Origin: Haloarcula limicola
Lineage (GTDB): Archaea; Halobacteriota; Halobacteria; Halobacteriales; Haloarculaceae
Direction of reading: 5' to 3'
Assembly: GCF_010119205.1 (NCBI RefSeq)
Contig: NZ_WRXM01000001.1
Location: 1,550,001-1,614,000 of the forward strand
Length of the DNA: 64,000 nt
A program made the position numbers and the translations under genes. Of the stretch, positions 29,027 through 38,831 are shown piece after piece; the first letter of the stretch is position 1, and every line of letters begins with the position of its first letter. The notes beneath the pieces are model-generated. The model did no database searches. It was not told the origin of the DNA and worked only from the letters and a program-made list of their open reading frames with translations.

Positions 29027-29650
29027 ATGAGCGAGGAAGAACCACCCGAACCCGACGCCCCCGCCGGCACAGACGACGAAGAGGAGGAGACGGCCCGCGC
29101 CGAACTGTTCGGTACGTGGTCGGTCACGGACATCGAGTACTCCGACCCCTCGACCGAGCGCTACATCACGGTCACGCCCATCGCGCATACGATGGGCCGA
29201 CACGCCGACAAGCAGTTCAAGAAGTCCGAGATCAGCGTCGTCGAGCGCCTCATCAACCGCCTGATGCAGACCGACGAGAACACCGGCAAGAAGCAGCTTG
29301 CCACCTCCATCGTGCAGGACGCCTTCGAGATCGTCCACGAGCGCACGGAGGAGAACCCGGTGCAGGTGCTCGTCCGCGCCGTCGAGAACAGCGCCCCCCG
29401 CGAGGAGACCGTCCGCCTGAAGTACGGTGGCATCTCCGTCCCGAAGGCCGTCGACGTCGCGCCCCAGCGCCGCGTCGACCAGGCCCTGAAGTTCCTCGCC
29501 GAGGGCGTCTACGGCAGTTCCTTCAAGACGACCACCAACGCCGAGGAAGCGCTGGCCCAGCAGCTCGTCGGGGCCGCAAACGACGACGTCCAGGCGTACT
29601 CGGTCAACCAGAAAGAAGAGAAAGAGCGCGTCGCGGCCGCCGCTCGCTGA
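29027..29650 (+). CDS. rpsG: 30S ribosomal protein S7 (uS7)
   Basis: A 207-residue archaeal uS7. The acidic N-terminal extension is typical of haloarchaea. The conserved core includes FGTWSVTDIEYSDPS, NRLMQTDENTGKKQ, VENSAPREETVRLKYGG and the RRVDQALKFLAEG helix. It initiates head assembly of the small subunit. It forms a two-gene unit with rpsL. Confidence 0.97.
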   Translation: MSEEEPPEPDAPAGTDDEEEETARAELFGTWSVTDIEYSDPSTERYITVTPIAHTMGRHADKQFKKSEISVVERLINRLMQTDENTGKKQLATSIVQDAFEIVHERTEENPVQVLVRAVENSAPREETVRLKYGGISVPKAVDVAPQRRVDQALKFLAEGVYGSSFKTTTNAEEALAQQLVGAANDDVQAYSVNQKEEKERVAAAAR

Positions 29651-29719
29651 TCTGCGACTGTCTTTTCCGATTTTGCTAGCGGGCAGCGACGGCCGTCCTC
29701 CCCGATCGGTGAACCGTCG

Positions 29720-29728
29720 ATTATATTC
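29720..29728 (+). promoter_or_regulatory. TATA-like box for the biotin transporter operon
   Basis: ATTATATTC is centred 28 bp before the bioY ATG at 29752. I looked for a biotin-repressor palindrome around it and saw none I would defend. Confidence 0.55.
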
Positions 29729-29751
29729 TGGTTGACGAGAGAGGAGAGCGT

Positions 29752-30330
29752 ATGTCACAACAGCACGAATCCGTCGAGCTGGTGGGCGACGAGACAGTCA
29801 GGCACTTCACGACCGCCGTCCTCATCGCGGCGCTGACCGCGGCGCTCTCGTACGTGTCGATACCGCTCCCCGGGGCGCTCCCGCCGTTCTCGCTGCAGCA
29901 CTTCGGGATGTTCTTCGCTGGCTTGCTGCTCGGACCGCTGTGGGGCGGGCTGGCCCTTTCGCTCTACCTCTTGGTGGGTCTCGCCGGCGTGCCGGTGTTC
30001 TCGAACGGCGGCGCGGGACTCGGCTACTTCCTCGGGCCGACCGGCGGCTTCCTGCTCGGCTTTCTGGTCGGGGCGGTCGTCGCCGGGGCGATCGTCCATC
30101 GCCGCGTCGAACCGCGGTCCCTGTCGTCGGTATCGACCGCGATTCAGGTTGCAGGGTTGCTCGCGGCCGTGGTCGCGGTGTACGTCGTCGGCGTGCCGTG
30201 GATGGCCGCGGTCACCGGGCTGTCGCTCGGCCGCGCGGGTGCGACGATGGCTCCGTACTTCGCGGTCGACGTGGTGAAAGCCGGCGTCGCCGTCGCCATC
30301 GTCCGGGGCGGCTCCCTCGCGGGGCGATGA
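29752..30330 (+). CDS. bioY: BioY biotin-binding subunit of an ECF transporter
   Basis: A 192-residue membrane protein with about six segments. BioY hallmarks include VSIPLPGALPPFSLQHFGMF near residue 35, FAGLLLGPLWGGLALSLYLLVG near 52, and GGAGLGYFLGPTGGFLLGF. It is the substrate-binding (S) component for biotin. Two genes for the energy-coupling ATPase and the T component follow in one operon. The start of ecfA overlaps its stop (ATGA). Confidence 0.95.
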   Translation: MSQQHESVELVGDETVRHFTTAVLIAALTAALSYVSIPLPGALPPFSLQHFGMFFAGLLLGPLWGGLALSLYLLVGLAGVPVFSNGGAGLGYFLGPTGGFLLGFLVGAVVAGAIVHRRVEPRSLSSVSTAIQVAGLLAAVVAVYVVGVPWMAAVTGLSLGRAGATMAPYFAVDVVKAGVAVAIVRGGSLAGR

Positions 30331-31028
30331 TCGCCGTCGAGGACCTCGTCTCCGGCTACGACGACCCCGTCCTCGACGGCGTCTCGCTCTCGATTCCCGA
30401 CGGCGAGTTCTGCCTGCTCGTCGGCCCGAACGGGAGCGGGAAGACGACGCTGGTCCGGCACTTCAACGCGCTGTTGACGCCCGACGAGGGGACGGTCGCG
30501 GTCGACGGGACCGACGTGACCGAGCGGCCGGTCGCCGCGCGGACGAGCGTCGGGATGGTGTTCCAACAGCCGCGGGACCAGTTCGTCGCCGCGACGGTCG
30601 GCGCGGACGTGGCGTTCGGTCCGGAGAACCTCGGGCTGGACCGCGAAGAGATCGACCGCCGGGTCGAGGCCGCGCTCGCGGCGGTGGACTTAGACGGCCG
30701 GGCGGACGAGCGACTGGACGAACTCTCGGGCGGCGAGCAGGCCCGGGCGGCCATCGCCGGCGCGCTGGCGATGGAGCCGTCGTATCTCGTGCTGGACGAA
30801 CCGCTGACGGGGCTGGACTGGCCGGCGCGGGAGTCGGTGCTCGCCCATCTCGATACGTTACACGCCGAGGGCACCGGCGTCGTCGTCGTCACCCACGACC
30901 TGCGGGACCTCCACGAGCGGGCCGACCGCGTCGTCGGGTTGCGCGACGGCCGCGTCGTTCTCGACGACGTTCCCGAACGAGCCCTCGACGAAGTGTCGGC
31001 TCTCGGCGTTCGAGATCCGCGATGCTGA
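30327..31028 (+). CDS. ECF transporter ATPase subunit (BioM/CbiO type)
   Basis: A 233-residue ABC-type ATPase. Walker [11 protein letters not shown] is near residue 34, the Q loop [15 protein letters not shown] near 76, the signature [13 protein letters not shown] near 130, and Walker [13 protein letters not shown] near 151. It powers the bioY-containing ECF transporter. It overlaps bioY by four bases and the downstream gene by seven. Confidence 0.95.
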   Translation: MIAVEDLVSGYDDPVLDGVSLSIPDGEFCLLVGPNGSGKTTLVRHFNALLTPDEGTVAVDGTDVTERPVAARTSVGMVFQQPRDQFVAATVGADVAFGPENLGLDREEIDRRVEAALAAVDLDGRADERLDELSGGEQARAAIAGALAMEPSYLVLDEPLTGLDWPARESVLAHLDTLHAEGTGVVVVTHDLRDLHERADRVVGLRDGRVVLDDVPERALDEVSALGVRDPRC

Positions 31029-31735
31029 GCTATCGGCCCGGCGACACCGTCGTCCACCGGCTCGACCCGCGGTCGAAACTGCTTGTGCAGTTCGGGCTCG
31101 CCGTCGCCGTCGTCGCCCACTCGACCGCGCCGTGGCTCGTCGGAGCGACGCTCTTTTCGCTGCTCGTGCTGGCGGCCGCGCGGCTCTCACCGCTCGCGGT
31201 CTGTCGCTCGTACCGAATCGTCCTCGCGGTGCTGGCGTTCGCGCCCCTGATCGCGGGCGTCGCGCTGGGTCCGCCGTGGTTTCGGGTCGAACCGGCGCTT
31301 CGTTCCGCGCGACTCGTCGCCCGCGTCGTCCCGGTCCTCTTCGTGAGCGCCGCCTACCTGACGACGACGCCGGTCAGGGAGACGCGCGCGGCCGTCCAGC
31401 GGCTCGTTCCGGGCAAACCCGGACAGCTGCTCGGCGTCGGGATGGCGCTGGTCGTCCGCCTCTTTCCGGTCGTGCTGGGCGACGTTCGGGAGGTTCGGGA
31501 CGCGATGCTGGCCCGCGGCGGGCAGCGCCGCCCGGCGTGGGTCCGCGCCCGCTTGCTCGCCGTCCGCTCGCTCGACCGGACGCTCGCGCGCTCCGACCGC
31601 CTGAGCGCGGCGCTCCGGGCGCGCTGTTTCGCCTGGAACCCGACGCTGCCGCCGCTCTCCTTCGAACGACGCGACTATCCGGTGCTCGCGGTGGGAATCG
31701 CGCTCGCGCTGTCGCCAGCGACGGCGCTCCTCTAG
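31022..31735 (+). CDS. ECF transporter transmembrane subunit (BioN/EcfT)
   Basis: A 237-residue membrane protein. The start [18 protein letters not shown] is the typical EcfT N terminus. Four or five hydrophobic segments follow, and the coupling helix with two short Ala-Arg-Gly type motifs (MLARGGQRR near residue 160) contacts the ATPase. Its TAG stop shares the CTAG tetranucleotide with the stop of the convergent gene at 31732. Confidence 0.92.
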   Translation: MLSYRPGDTVVHRLDPRSKLLVQFGLAVAVVAHSTAPWLVGATLFSLLVLAAARLSPLAVCRSYRIVLAVLAFAPLIAGVALGPPWFRVEPALRSARLVARVVPVLFVSAAYLTTTPVRETRAAVQRLVPGKPGQLLGVGMALVVRLFPVVLGDVREVRDAMLARGGQRRPAWVRARLLAVRSLDRTLARSDRLSAALRARCFAWNPTLPPLSFERRDYPVLAVGIALALSPATALL

Positions 31736-32481
31736 TCGGCGGCCTGCCCGCCGTCGCCGCTGGCGTACGCTCTGGTGACGTCGACGAGCGCCTTCCGGAA
31801 CTCCGACTCGTCGGGGTCGGGCGACAGCGACTCGAAGTGACGCTTGAACTCCGCGAGGTCCACATCGGCGGCGTCGTGGGCAGCCGCGTGCGCGAGGTCG
31901 TACATCCGGTGGCCCTCGTCGACGAGGTCGTGGCGCTCACACAGCGCCAGCGCGAACGCGGCGTTGACCGCGGTGATGTCGGGGTCAGACGCCGGCGTCA
32001 GCCGCTCCCAGCCCGGCTGTTCGACCGGGCGGTCGGCGACGGCCGCCGCGAGGCTCGCCTCCAGAAAGCCCACGAGTTTGTCCCCCGGTGCCATCGCCAT
32101 CCAGACGTCGTCGGCGTAGACGTCTTTCATGTGGTTCGCTATCTGATAGCAGTGCGTGAGCTTCCGCCGCTCGACGGAACGGCCGGCCAGCGCGAGGTAG
32201 ATCGCCTCCTCCGTCGACTGCGTGTGCGAGGGGTGACCTCGTTCGTGGTGGTGCATGTGGGCGAACTCGTGCAGCGCGAGTTCGCGGGCCATCGCGCTGG
32301 TCGCCGCCTGTCGGGAAATGGTCAGCCGGTGGCCGTGGTCGTCGTGGCTCACCCGAGTGCGCTCGTCCGGGCTCTGTTCTATCCGTACCGTCACGGGTCG
32401 TTCGAGGTCGTACTCGGTCGAAAAGAGGTTCCGGGCCCCGAGAAACGGTTCGGCCGGCCCGCCCCGTACGTGGACATCCAT
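31732..32481 (-). CDS. HExxH-containing putative metallopeptidase (DUF5781-like)
   Basis: A 249-residue soluble protein with the zinc protease signature [15 protein letters not shown] near residue 72. A Glu/Tyr-containing helix follows ([12 protein letters not shown]). The family name DUF5781 is recalled, not verified. The HEFAH motif suggests a metallopeptidase, but no third zinc ligand can be placed with certainty and no substrate is known. It is convergent with the ECF operon. Confidence 0.8.
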   Translation of the reverse strand: MDVHVRGGPAEPFLGARNLFSTEYDLERPVTVRIEQSPDERTRVSHDDHGHRLTISRQAATSAMARELALHEFAHMHHHERGHPSHTQSTEEAIYLALAGRSVERRKLTHCYQIANHMKDVYADDVWMAMAPGDKLVGFLEASLAAAVADRPVEQPGWERLTPASDPDITAVNAAFALALCERHDLVDEGHRMYDLAHAAAHDAADVDLAEFKRHFESLSPDPDESEFRKALVDVTRAYASGDGGQAAD

Positions 32482-32676
32482 GTGTCACGTTCACAGGCGT
32501 CGAAGCGGTATGTCTCTTGTGGAGCGCGCACTCGTCGCCGGATTTTCCGGACCGCGAGACTGCCCCATCGGGTCAGTCGCCGCCCGCGTCGCTCGGACCA
32601 GATTCTTCGCGTGCGAATAGCACGCTCACATGGAAACACTATCCTTTTGACCCTCCTGTTGATACGCTTCTGTATA
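32482..32676 (+). promoter_or_regulatory. fusA upstream region
   Basis: This 195-bp region lies between divergent genes and must carry the fusA promoter. The best candidate is the CCTTTTGACC box at about 32643-32652, 28 bp before the ATG, but it is a weak TATA match. I see no other gene here. Confidence 0.4.
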
Positions 32677-34863
32677 ATGGGCCGACGTAAGAAAATCGTT
32701 CAGGAATGTGAGACACTGATGGACGACCCGGAGCACATCCGGAACATCGCCATCGCCGCTCACGTCGACCACGGCAAGACGACGCTGACGGACAACCTGC
32801 TCGCCGGCGCGGGCATGATCTCCGACGACACGGCCGGCCAACAGCTGGCCATGGACACGGAGGAAGACGAACAGGAGCGCGGGATCACCATCGACGCCGC
32901 GAACGTCTCGATGACTCACGAGTACGAGGACCAGAACCACCTCATCAACCTCATCGACACCCCCGGCCACGTCGACTTCGGTGGCGACGTGACCCGCGCG
33001 ATGCGCGCCGTCGACGGCGCGCTCGTGGTCGTCGACGCCGTCGAAGGCGCCATGCCCCAGACCGAGACGGTCCTCCGGCAGGCCCTGCGCGAGGGCGTCA
33101 AGCCCACGCTGTTCATCAACAAGGTCGACCGTCTCATCTCGGAACTGCAGGAGGGTCCCGAGGAGATGCAGTCCCGGCTGCTCGACGTCATCCGCGACGT
33201 CAACGACCTCATCCGCGGGATGACCGAGGAGATGGACGACATCGAGGACTGGACGGTCTCCGTCGAGGAAGGCACCGTCGGCTTCGGCTCCGCGCTCTAC
33301 AAGTGGGGAGTCTCGATGCCCTCGATGCAGCGCACCGGGATGGACTTCGGCGAGATCATGGAACTGGAGCGCGCCGACAAGCGCCAGGAACTCCACGAGC
33401 GCACGCCGCTCTCGGACGTCGTGCTGGACATGGTCTGTGAGCACTTCCCGAACCCCATCGACGCCCAGCCCCGTCGTATCCCGCGCATCTGGCGCGGCGA
33501 CGCGGAGTCCGAACTCGCAGAGGGGATGCGACTGGTCGACGAGGACGGCGAGATCGTCCTGATGGTCACCGACATCGGCGTCGACCCCCACGCCGGCGAG
33601 ATCGCCGCCGGGCGCGTCTTCTCCGGGACGCTGGAGAAGGGCCAGGAGCTGTACGTCTCCGGCACCGCCGGCAAGAACCGCATCCAGAGCGTCGGCATCT
33701 ACATGGGCGGCGAGCGCGAGGAAGTCGAGCGCGTCCCCGCCGGCAACATCGCCGCCGTCACCGGTCTCAAAGACGCCATCGCCGGATCGACCGTCTCCAG
33801 CGTCGAGATGACGCCCTTCGAGTCCATCGAGCACATCTCGGAGCCGGTCATCACGAAATCCGTCGAGGCCCAGAACATGGACGACCTGCCGAAGCTCATC
33901 CAGACGCTCCAGCAGGTCGCGAAGGAGGACCCGACCATCCAGATCGAGATCAACGAGGACACCGGCGAGCACCTCATCTCCGGGCAGGGCGAACTCCACC
34001 TCGAAGTCATCGGCCAGCGTATCGAGCGCAACCAGGGCATCCCGATCAACACCGGGGAGCCGATCGTCGTCTACCGCGAGGCCCCGCAGTCCAACTCCCG
34101 CGAGGTCGAGGGGCGCTCGCCGAACAACCACAACCGGTTCTACATCACCGTCGAACCGCTCAGCGACGACATCGTCGAGACCATCAAGCTCGGCGAGGCG
34201 TCGATGGACATGCCCGAACTGGAGCGCCGCGAGGCGCTGCAAGAGGCCGGCATGGACAAGGACGACTCCCAGAACATCGAGCACATCCACGGGACCAACA
34301 TCCTGCTCGACGAGACGAAGGGTATCCAGCACCTCAACGAGACGATGGAACTCGTCATCGAGGGGCTCGAAGAGGCCCTCGACGACGGCCCGCTGGCCGC
34401 GGAGCCAGTCCAGGGCTCGCTCCTGCGACTGCACGACGCCCGACTGCACGAGGACGCCATCCACCGCGGTCCCGCACAGGTCATCCCCGCCGTCCGTGAG
34501 GCCGTCCACAACGCCCTCGTCGACGCGGACATCAAACTGCTGGAGCCGATCCAGCAGGTCCGCATCGACGTGCCCAACGACCACATGGGCGCGGCGTCCG
34601 GCGAGATTCAGGGTCGCCGTGGCCGCGTCGACGACATGTACCAAGAGGGCGACCTGATGGTCGTCGAGGGCGTCGCGCCCGTCGACGAGATGATCGGGTT
34701 CTCCTCCGACATCCGCTCGGCCACCGAGGGCCGCGCCTCCTGGAACACCGAGAACGCCGGCTTCCAGGTCATGGCCGACAACCTCCAGCCCGAGAAGATC
34801 ACCGAGATCCGAGAGCGCAAGGGCATGAAGACGGAACTGCCCGCCGCGATCGACTACTTCTAA
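32677..34863 (+). CDS. fusA: translation elongation factor EF-2
   Basis: A 728-residue archaeal EF-2. G motifs are [10 protein letters not shown] near residue 28, DTPGHVDF near 94 and NKVDR near 148. The C-terminal domain carries [11 protein letters not shown], where the histidine before Arg-Gly is the diphthamide site of domain IV. It drives ribosomal translocation. The start [15 protein letters not shown] at 32677 is the standard archaeal N terminus. A run of three hairpins follows the stop codon. Confidence 0.97.
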   Translation: MGRRKKIVQECETLMDDPEHIRNIAIAAHVDHGKTTLTDNLLAGAGMISDDTAGQQLAMDTEEDEQERGITIDAANVSMTHEYEDQNHLINLIDTPGHVDFGGDVTRAMRAVDGALVVVDAVEGAMPQTETVLRQALREGVKPTLFINKVDRLISELQEGPEEMQSRLLDVIRDVNDLIRGMTEEMDDIEDWTVSVEEGTVGFGSALYKWGVSMPSMQRTGMDFGEIMELERADKRQELHERTPLSDVVLDMVCEHFPNPIDAQPRRIPRIWRGDAESELAEGMRLVDEDGEIVLMVTDIGVDPHAGEIAAGRVFSGTLEKGQELYVSGTAGKNRIQSVGIYMGGEREEVERVPAGNIAAVTGLKDAIAGSTVSSVEMTPFESIEHISEPVITKSVEAQNMDDLPKLIQTLQQVAKEDPTIQIEINEDTGEHLISGQGELHLEVIGQRIERNQGIPINTGEPIVVYREAPQSNSREVEGRSPNNHNRFYITVEPLSDDIVETIKLGEASMDMPELERREALQEAGMDKDDSQNIEHIHGTNILLDETKGIQHLNETMELVIEGLEEALDDGPLAAEPVQGSLLRLHDARLHEDAIHRGPAQVIPAVREAVHNALVDADIKLLEPIQQVRIDVPNDHMGAASGEIQGRRGRVDDMYQEGDLMVVEGVAPVDEMIGFSSDIRSATEGRASWNTENAGFQVMADNLQPEKITEIRERKGMKTELPAAIDYF

Positions 34864-34882
34864 ACCACCTTTTTCTTCGTTG

Positions 34883-34981
34883 GGTGGCCTGCGGCCACCA
34901 CGCCTCGAAAAACGTGGGCGAAAAAGGCTGGTCGTTCACTCCGTTCACGACCAGTGAAACCGCTCGCCGCTGGCGAGCGGT
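34883..34981 (+). terminator. three stacked hairpins downstream of fusA
   Basis: GGTGGCC/GGCCACC with a TGC loop (34883-34899), CTGGTCGT/ACGACCAG (34928-34954), and ACCGCTCGCC/GGCGAGCGGT with a 3-nt loop (34959-34981). T-rich and A-rich runs (CTTTTTCTTC before, GAAAAACG and GAAAAAGG between) flank them. They begin 20 bp past the EF-2 stop. They may shield or end the fusA mRNA; this is inference. Confidence 0.55.
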
Positions 34982-35119
34982 ATGCTTCTTGGCATTTCTG
35001 TTCTACTCTCGCAGCCTATCGATTCGGTCGCCCAGTGCGGGCGTCTTCGAGAGCGGGTTCGGGAGACGTCGCCAGCCGCAGTCCCACACGCTTAGGGCGG
35101 TTCACGGCTAACCGGCGGT

Positions 35120-35341
35120 ATGGCGAATCGACTTCACCAACTCGTGGATCTCCTCGTCGCGGGACTCATCGCGGGGACGTCCGTTTTCCTCTGGGGACTC
35201 GTGGTCCCACCGGCGATAGCGCTCTGGCTGGCGACGCTCTTCGCCGCGATATACTACTTCTCGCGCAACCCGTGGGGCACGCCGCGAGGCGAGCAGTTCA
35301 ACGCGTTCATCGACGACCTCTACGACCGATACTTGCCCTGA
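35120..35341 (+). CDS. small membrane protein
   Basis: A 73-residue protein with two hydrophobic segments (residues 9-27 and 30-47) and an acidic C-terminal tail (EQFNAFIDDLYDRYLP). I do not recognise a family with a known role. It stands alone between fusA and the ACT-domain operon. Confidence 0.7.
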   Translation: MANRLHQLVDLLVAGLIAGTSVFLWGLVVPPAIALWLATLFAAIYYFSRNPWGTPRGEQFNAFIDDLYDRYLP

Positions 35342-35362
35342 CGCCGCCCGCCAAACGGACGG

Positions 35363-35372
35363 TTTCTTATAC
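35363..35372 (+). promoter_or_regulatory. TATA-like box for the leader ORF and ACT-domain operon
   Basis: TTTCTTATAC is centred 28 bp before the ATG of a 12-codon leader ORF at 35396, so the transcript should start at that ATG and not at the ACT-domain gene. Confidence 0.5.
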
Positions 35373-35395
35373 GTGCCCCTGCTGAGTCTCCCACA

Positions 35396-35434
35396 ATGAG
35401 CGGCACTACTGCACAGGAGGTGAGCGGGCGATGA
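35396..35434 (+). CDS. 12-residue leader ORF overlapping the ACT-domain gene
   Basis: The peptide is MSGTTAQEVSGR. Its predicted promoter places it at the 5' end of the mRNA. Its stop overlaps the next start (ATGA). Inside it, GGAGGTGA at 35416-35423 is a full Shine-Dalgarno site seven bases before the ATG at 35431. The two adjacent Thr codons are of interest because the operon encodes homoserine dehydrogenase, on the threonine pathway. Translation is not proved; it may be a reinitiation device only. Confidence 0.4.
   Translation: MSGTTAQEVSGR
35416..35423 (+). promoter_or_regulatory. full-length Shine-Dalgarno site for the ACT-domain gene
   Basis: GGAGGTGA matches the whole anti-Shine-Dalgarno core of archaeal 16S rRNA and lies seven bases before the ATG at 35431. 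Most promoter-proximal genes in this window are leaderless, so this site is unusual for a first full-size gene. Confidence 0.65.
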
Positions 35435-35964
35435 GCGACTCGACCGACGAGGTGCGATCCTACACAGTTCGGCTGGAACTGGTCGACGAACCGGGCGAGC
35501 TGCTGCGAGCGCTCGGCCCCATCGCCGACAGCGGCGGCAACCTCCTCTCTATCTTCCACGAGCGGGGTAACGTCACGCCCCGCGGGCACATCCCCGTTGA
35601 GGTCGACTTAGAGGCGACGCCCGAGCGCTTCGATGGAATCGTCGACGCGCTACGGGACGCCGGTATCAACGTCATCCAGGCCGGAGCCGAGCGCTACAGC
35701 GAGACGATGACGGTCATCCTCTCCGGGCATCTCATCGATACCGACCTCTCGGATACGCTCTCGCGCATCCAGGCGGCGACGAACGCCACGGTGACCGACC
35801 TCTCGCTCTCGGCCCCCGAAGGCACCGACGACGCCTCCAGCGCCCGCATCCGACTGGCGACCGAACAGGGCGCGGCCGACAGCATCCTCGAGACCGTCCG
35901 CGGGGTCGCCGACGAGAAGGAACTGCGGGTCATCGAGCCGCTGGCGACCGGAGGCGACCTATGA
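35431..35964 (+). CDS. ACT-domain amino acid-binding protein
   Basis: A 177-residue protein with two tandem ACT-like domains: YTVRLELVDEPGELLRALG near residue 12 and the region from about residue 90 on (SETMTVILSGHLIDTDLSDTL). ACT domains sense amino acids. It is followed, with a four-base overlap, by a homoserine dehydrogenase that has no ACT domain of its own. The simplest reading is that this protein is its detached regulatory subunit; that is inference. Confidence 0.88.
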   Translation: MSDSTDEVRSYTVRLELVDEPGELLRALGPIADSGGNLLSIFHERGNVTPRGHIPVEVDLEATPERFDGIVDALRDAGINVIQAGAERYSETMTVILSGHLIDTDLSDTLSRIQAATNATVTDLSLSAPEGTDDASSARIRLATEQGAADSILETVRGVADEKELRVIEPLATGGDL

Positions 35965-36914
35965 GACTGGCCGTCCTCGGTGCCGGTGCGGTCGGCTCCT
36001 CGGTTGCCGAACTGGCCGCCGACTACGGGCACACCGTGACCGCCTACGCGGACTCACAGAGCGCCGCGGTCGACGCGGACGGCCTCGACGTCGCGGCGGT
36101 CCTCGACCGCAAACAGACCGACGGCATCGTCGGCGACGACGACGCAGACGCGGCGCTGACCGCCGATTACGACGTCCTCGTCGAGGCGACGCCGACGACG
36201 CTCGGCGACGCCCAGCCCGGCTTCGGCCACGTCGAGGCGGCGCTCGAACGCGACCGCCACGTCGTGTTAGCCAACAAAGGCCCGGTCGCCGAGCGGTACG
36301 CCGACGTACGCGCGCTCGAACGCGAGAGCGGCGGCACCGTCCTCTTCGAGGCCACCGTCGGCGGCGCGATGCCTGTCCTCTCGACCATCGCCGACTTCGA
36401 CCCCGAACACATCAACGCCGTCCGCGGCGTCCTCAACGGCACCGCGAACTTCATCCTCTCGCGGATGGCCGCCGAGGGACTCGGCTACGAACACGTCCTC
36501 GCGGAGGCCCAGGACCTCGGCGTCGCCGAGGCCGACCCGACCTTCGACGTGGACGGCACCGACGCGGCGCTCAAGGGCGTCATCGTCGCCAACGTCCTCG
36601 CGGGCGACGGCCGAGAGTACGCGCTCGAAGACGCCGACGTCGAGGGCATCCAGGACATCTCCGGAAGCGCGCTCGAACTGGCCGCCGAAGACGGCCGCAC
36701 CGTCCGCCTCATCGCCGAGGTCGCCGACGGCGAGGTCCGCGTCGGCCCACGACTCGTCCCGGAGAACGCCCCGCTCGCGCCGACGGGCACGCGAAACATC
36801 GTCCAGCTGGAGACCGAACACGCCGGGCGACTCAACATCTCCGGCCGCGGTGCCGGCGGTCCCGAGACGGCGAGTGCCGTCCTCGCGGACGTCGGCCGCC
36901 TCCCGGAGCTGTAG
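35961..36914 (+). CDS. hom: homoserine dehydrogenase (catalytic domain only)
   Basis: A 317-residue enzyme for NAD(P)H-dependent reduction of aspartate semialdehyde to homoserine, which leads to threonine and methionine. It has the Rossmann motif GAGAVGSSVAEL, VVLANKGPVAERY, the catalytic region FEATVGGAMPVLSTI and VLNGTANFILSRM, and EAQDLGVAEADPTFDVDGTD. The C-terminal ACT domain of many bacterial enzymes is absent, but an ACT protein is encoded just upstream. Confidence 0.93.
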   Translation: MRLAVLGAGAVGSSVAELAADYGHTVTAYADSQSAAVDADGLDVAAVLDRKQTDGIVGDDDADAALTADYDVLVEATPTTLGDAQPGFGHVEAALERDRHVVLANKGPVAERYADVRALERESGGTVLFEATVGGAMPVLSTIADFDPEHINAVRGVLNGTANFILSRMAAEGLGYEHVLAEAQDLGVAEADPTFDVDGTDAALKGVIVANVLAGDGREYALEDADVEGIQDISGSALELAAEDGRTVRLIAEVADGEVRVGPRLVPENAPLAPTGTRNIVQLETEHAGRLNISGRGAGGPETASAVLADVGRLPEL

Positions 36915-37034
36915 GCGGTTTCCGCCGACGTGGTCGTCCCCGTCGCGTGACACCGCGTCCCAAATCGACAGACAGCGCCACTCTCCCCGGCGAGCGCTTT
37001 CGAAATCGTTTTATGAACCACTGGCTAAAGACTC

Positions 37035-37043
37035 CGATATAGC
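37035..37043 (+). promoter_or_regulatory. TATA-like box for the EF-1alpha gene
   Basis: CGATATAGC is centred 28 bp before the ATG at 37067. A second A/T box, GTTTTATGA at 37008-37016, could be used as well, giving a longer leader. Confidence 0.45.
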
Positions 37044-37066
37044 GCCCCTGCGCGTGAGAAACAACA

Positions 37067-38332
37067 ATGAGCGACGAACAACACCAGAACCTGGCCATCA
37101 TCGGCCACGTTGACCACGGGAAGAGTACGCTCGTCGGCCGACTCCTCTACGAGACAGGATCGGTACCGGAGCACGTCATCGAACAGCACAAGGAAGAGGC
37201 CGAGGAGAAGGGCAAGGGCGGCTTCGAGTTCGCCTACGTCATGGACAACCTCGCCGAAGAGCGCGAGCGCGGTGTCACCATCGACATCGCCCACCAGGAG
37301 TTCAGCACCGACGAGTACGACTTCACCATCGTCGACTGTCCTGGCCACCGCGACTTCGTCAAGAACATGATCACCGGCGCGAGCCAGGCAGACAACGCCG
37401 TGCTCGTCGTCGCCGCCGACGACGGCGTCCAGCCGCAGACCCAGGAACACGTCTTCCTGGCCCGCACCCTGGGCATCGGCGAACTCATCGTCGCCGTCAA
37501 CAAGATGGACCTCGTCGACTACGGCGAGTCCGAGTACAAGCAGGTCGTCGAGGAAGTCAAGGACCTCCTCAACCAGGTCCGCTTCGATACGGAGAACGCG
37601 AAGTTCATCCCCGTCTCCGCCTTCGAGGGCGACAACATCGCCGAGGAGTCCGACCACACGGACTGGTACGACGGCGAAATTCTCCTCGAAGCGCTCAACG
37701 ACCTGCCGGCACCGGAGCCGCCGACGGACGCGCCGCTCCGCCTGCCGATTCAGGACGTCTACACCATCTCCGGTATCGGTACCGTCCCGGTCGGCCGCGT
37801 CGAGACGGGTATCCTCAACACCGGCGACAACGTGAGCTTCCAGCCCTCGGACGTCTCCGGTGAGGTCAAGACCGTCGAGATGCACCACGAGGAAGTCCCG
37901 AAGGCGGAACCCGGTGACAACGTCGGGTTCAACGTCCGTGGCGTCGGCAAGGACGACATCCGCCGCGGTGACGTCTGTGGTCCCGCCGACGACCCGCCGT
38001 CGGTCGCCGAGACGTTCCAGGCCCAGATCGTCGTGATGCAGCACCCGTCGGTCATCACCGAGGGGTACACGCCGGTCTTCCACGCCCACACGGCACAGGT
38101 CGCCTGTACCGTCGAATCGCTCGACCAGAAAATCGACCCGGCCTCCGGCGAAGTCGCCGAGGAGAACCCCGACTTCATCCAGAACGGGGACGCCGCGGTC
38201 GTCACGGTCCGACCCCAGAAGCCCCTCAGCATCGAGCCGTCCTCCGAGATCCCGGAGCTCGGTTCGTTCGCGATCCGAGACATGGGCCAGACCATCGCCG
38301 CTGGGAAGGTCCTCAGCGTCAACGAGCGATAA
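37067..38332 (+). CDS. tuf: translation elongation factor EF-1 alpha
   Basis: A 421-residue archaeal EF-1alpha. GTP-binding motifs are [14 protein letters not shown] near residue 12, [12 protein letters not shown] near 90 and [10 protein letters not shown] near 145. Domains II and III follow ([34 protein letters not shown]). It delivers aminoacyl-tRNA to the ribosome. rpsJ begins four bases after its stop codon, the usual archaeal tuf-rpsJ pair. Confidence 0.98.
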   Translation: MSDEQHQNLAIIGHVDHGKSTLVGRLLYETGSVPEHVIEQHKEEAEEKGKGGFEFAYVMDNLAEERERGVTIDIAHQEFSTDEYDFTIVDCPGHRDFVKNMITGASQADNAVLVVAADDGVQPQTQEHVFLARTLGIGELIVAVNKMDLVDYGESEYKQVVEEVKDLLNQVRFDTENAKFIPVSAFEGDNIAEESDHTDWYDGEILLEALNDLPAPEPPTDAPLRLPIQDVYTISGIGTVPVGRVETGILNTGDNVSFQPSDVSGEVKTVEMHHEEVPKAEPGDNVGFNVRGVGKDDIRRGDVCGPADDPPSVAETFQAQIVVMQHPSVITEGYTPVFHAHTAQVACTVESLDQKIDPASGEVAEENPDFIQNGDAAVVTVRPQKPLSIEPSSEIPELGSFAIRDMGQTIAAGKVLSVNER

Positions 38333-38335
38333 CAC

Positions 38336-38647
38336 ATGTCCCAGCAGGCACGCGTTCGGCTCGCGGGCACGAGCCCCGAGGACTTAGACGACATCTGCGC
38401 CGACGTGCGGGAGATCGCCGAGAAGACGGGCGTCGAACTCTCCGGCCCCGTCCCGCTCCCCACGAAGACGCTGGAGGTTCCCACCCGCAAGTCCCCCGAC
38501 GGTGAGGGGACCGCGACGTGGGAACACTGGGAGATGCGAGTCCACAAGCGGCTCATCGACATCGACGCCGACGAACGGGCGCTGCGCCAGCTGATGCGCA
38601 TCCAGGTGCCCAACGACGTCTCCATCGAGATCGTCCTCGAGGACTGA
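38336..38647 (+). CDS. rpsJ: 30S ribosomal protein S10 (uS10)
   Basis: A 103-residue archaeal uS10. It has [40 protein letters not shown] and [20 protein letters not shown]. It packs in the 30S head near the binding site of tRNA and of EF-1alpha. It is the last gene of the translation factor group; tRNA-Ala lies 184 bp downstream with its own promoter. Confidence 0.97.
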   Translation: MSQQARVRLAGTSPEDLDDICADVREIAEKTGVELSGPVPLPTKTLEVPTRKSPDGEGTATWEHWEMRVHKRLIDIDADERALRQLMRIQVPNDVSIEIVLED

Positions 38648-38831
38648 GCGAGACCGCAGGTTTCGCGAAAGCGGGCGTCTTCCGAAAACAGGCCATCCGG
38701 CCTACTCTCGTCGGCACTCGACCGCTTCCCGAATCGCACGCCGGGATACACACCACACACCGTGTGAATCGCTATCGAAGTTCGCCCTCACGCGCAGGGT
38801 TTTTACCACCCCGCGTTCGAGAGGGAGATGC

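Noticed and set aside
31132-32676. The long open frame that fuses EcfT-region sequence to EF-2.
   Set aside because: EF-2 begins at 32677 with its conserved N terminus. The upstream part is a shadow frame through two other genes.
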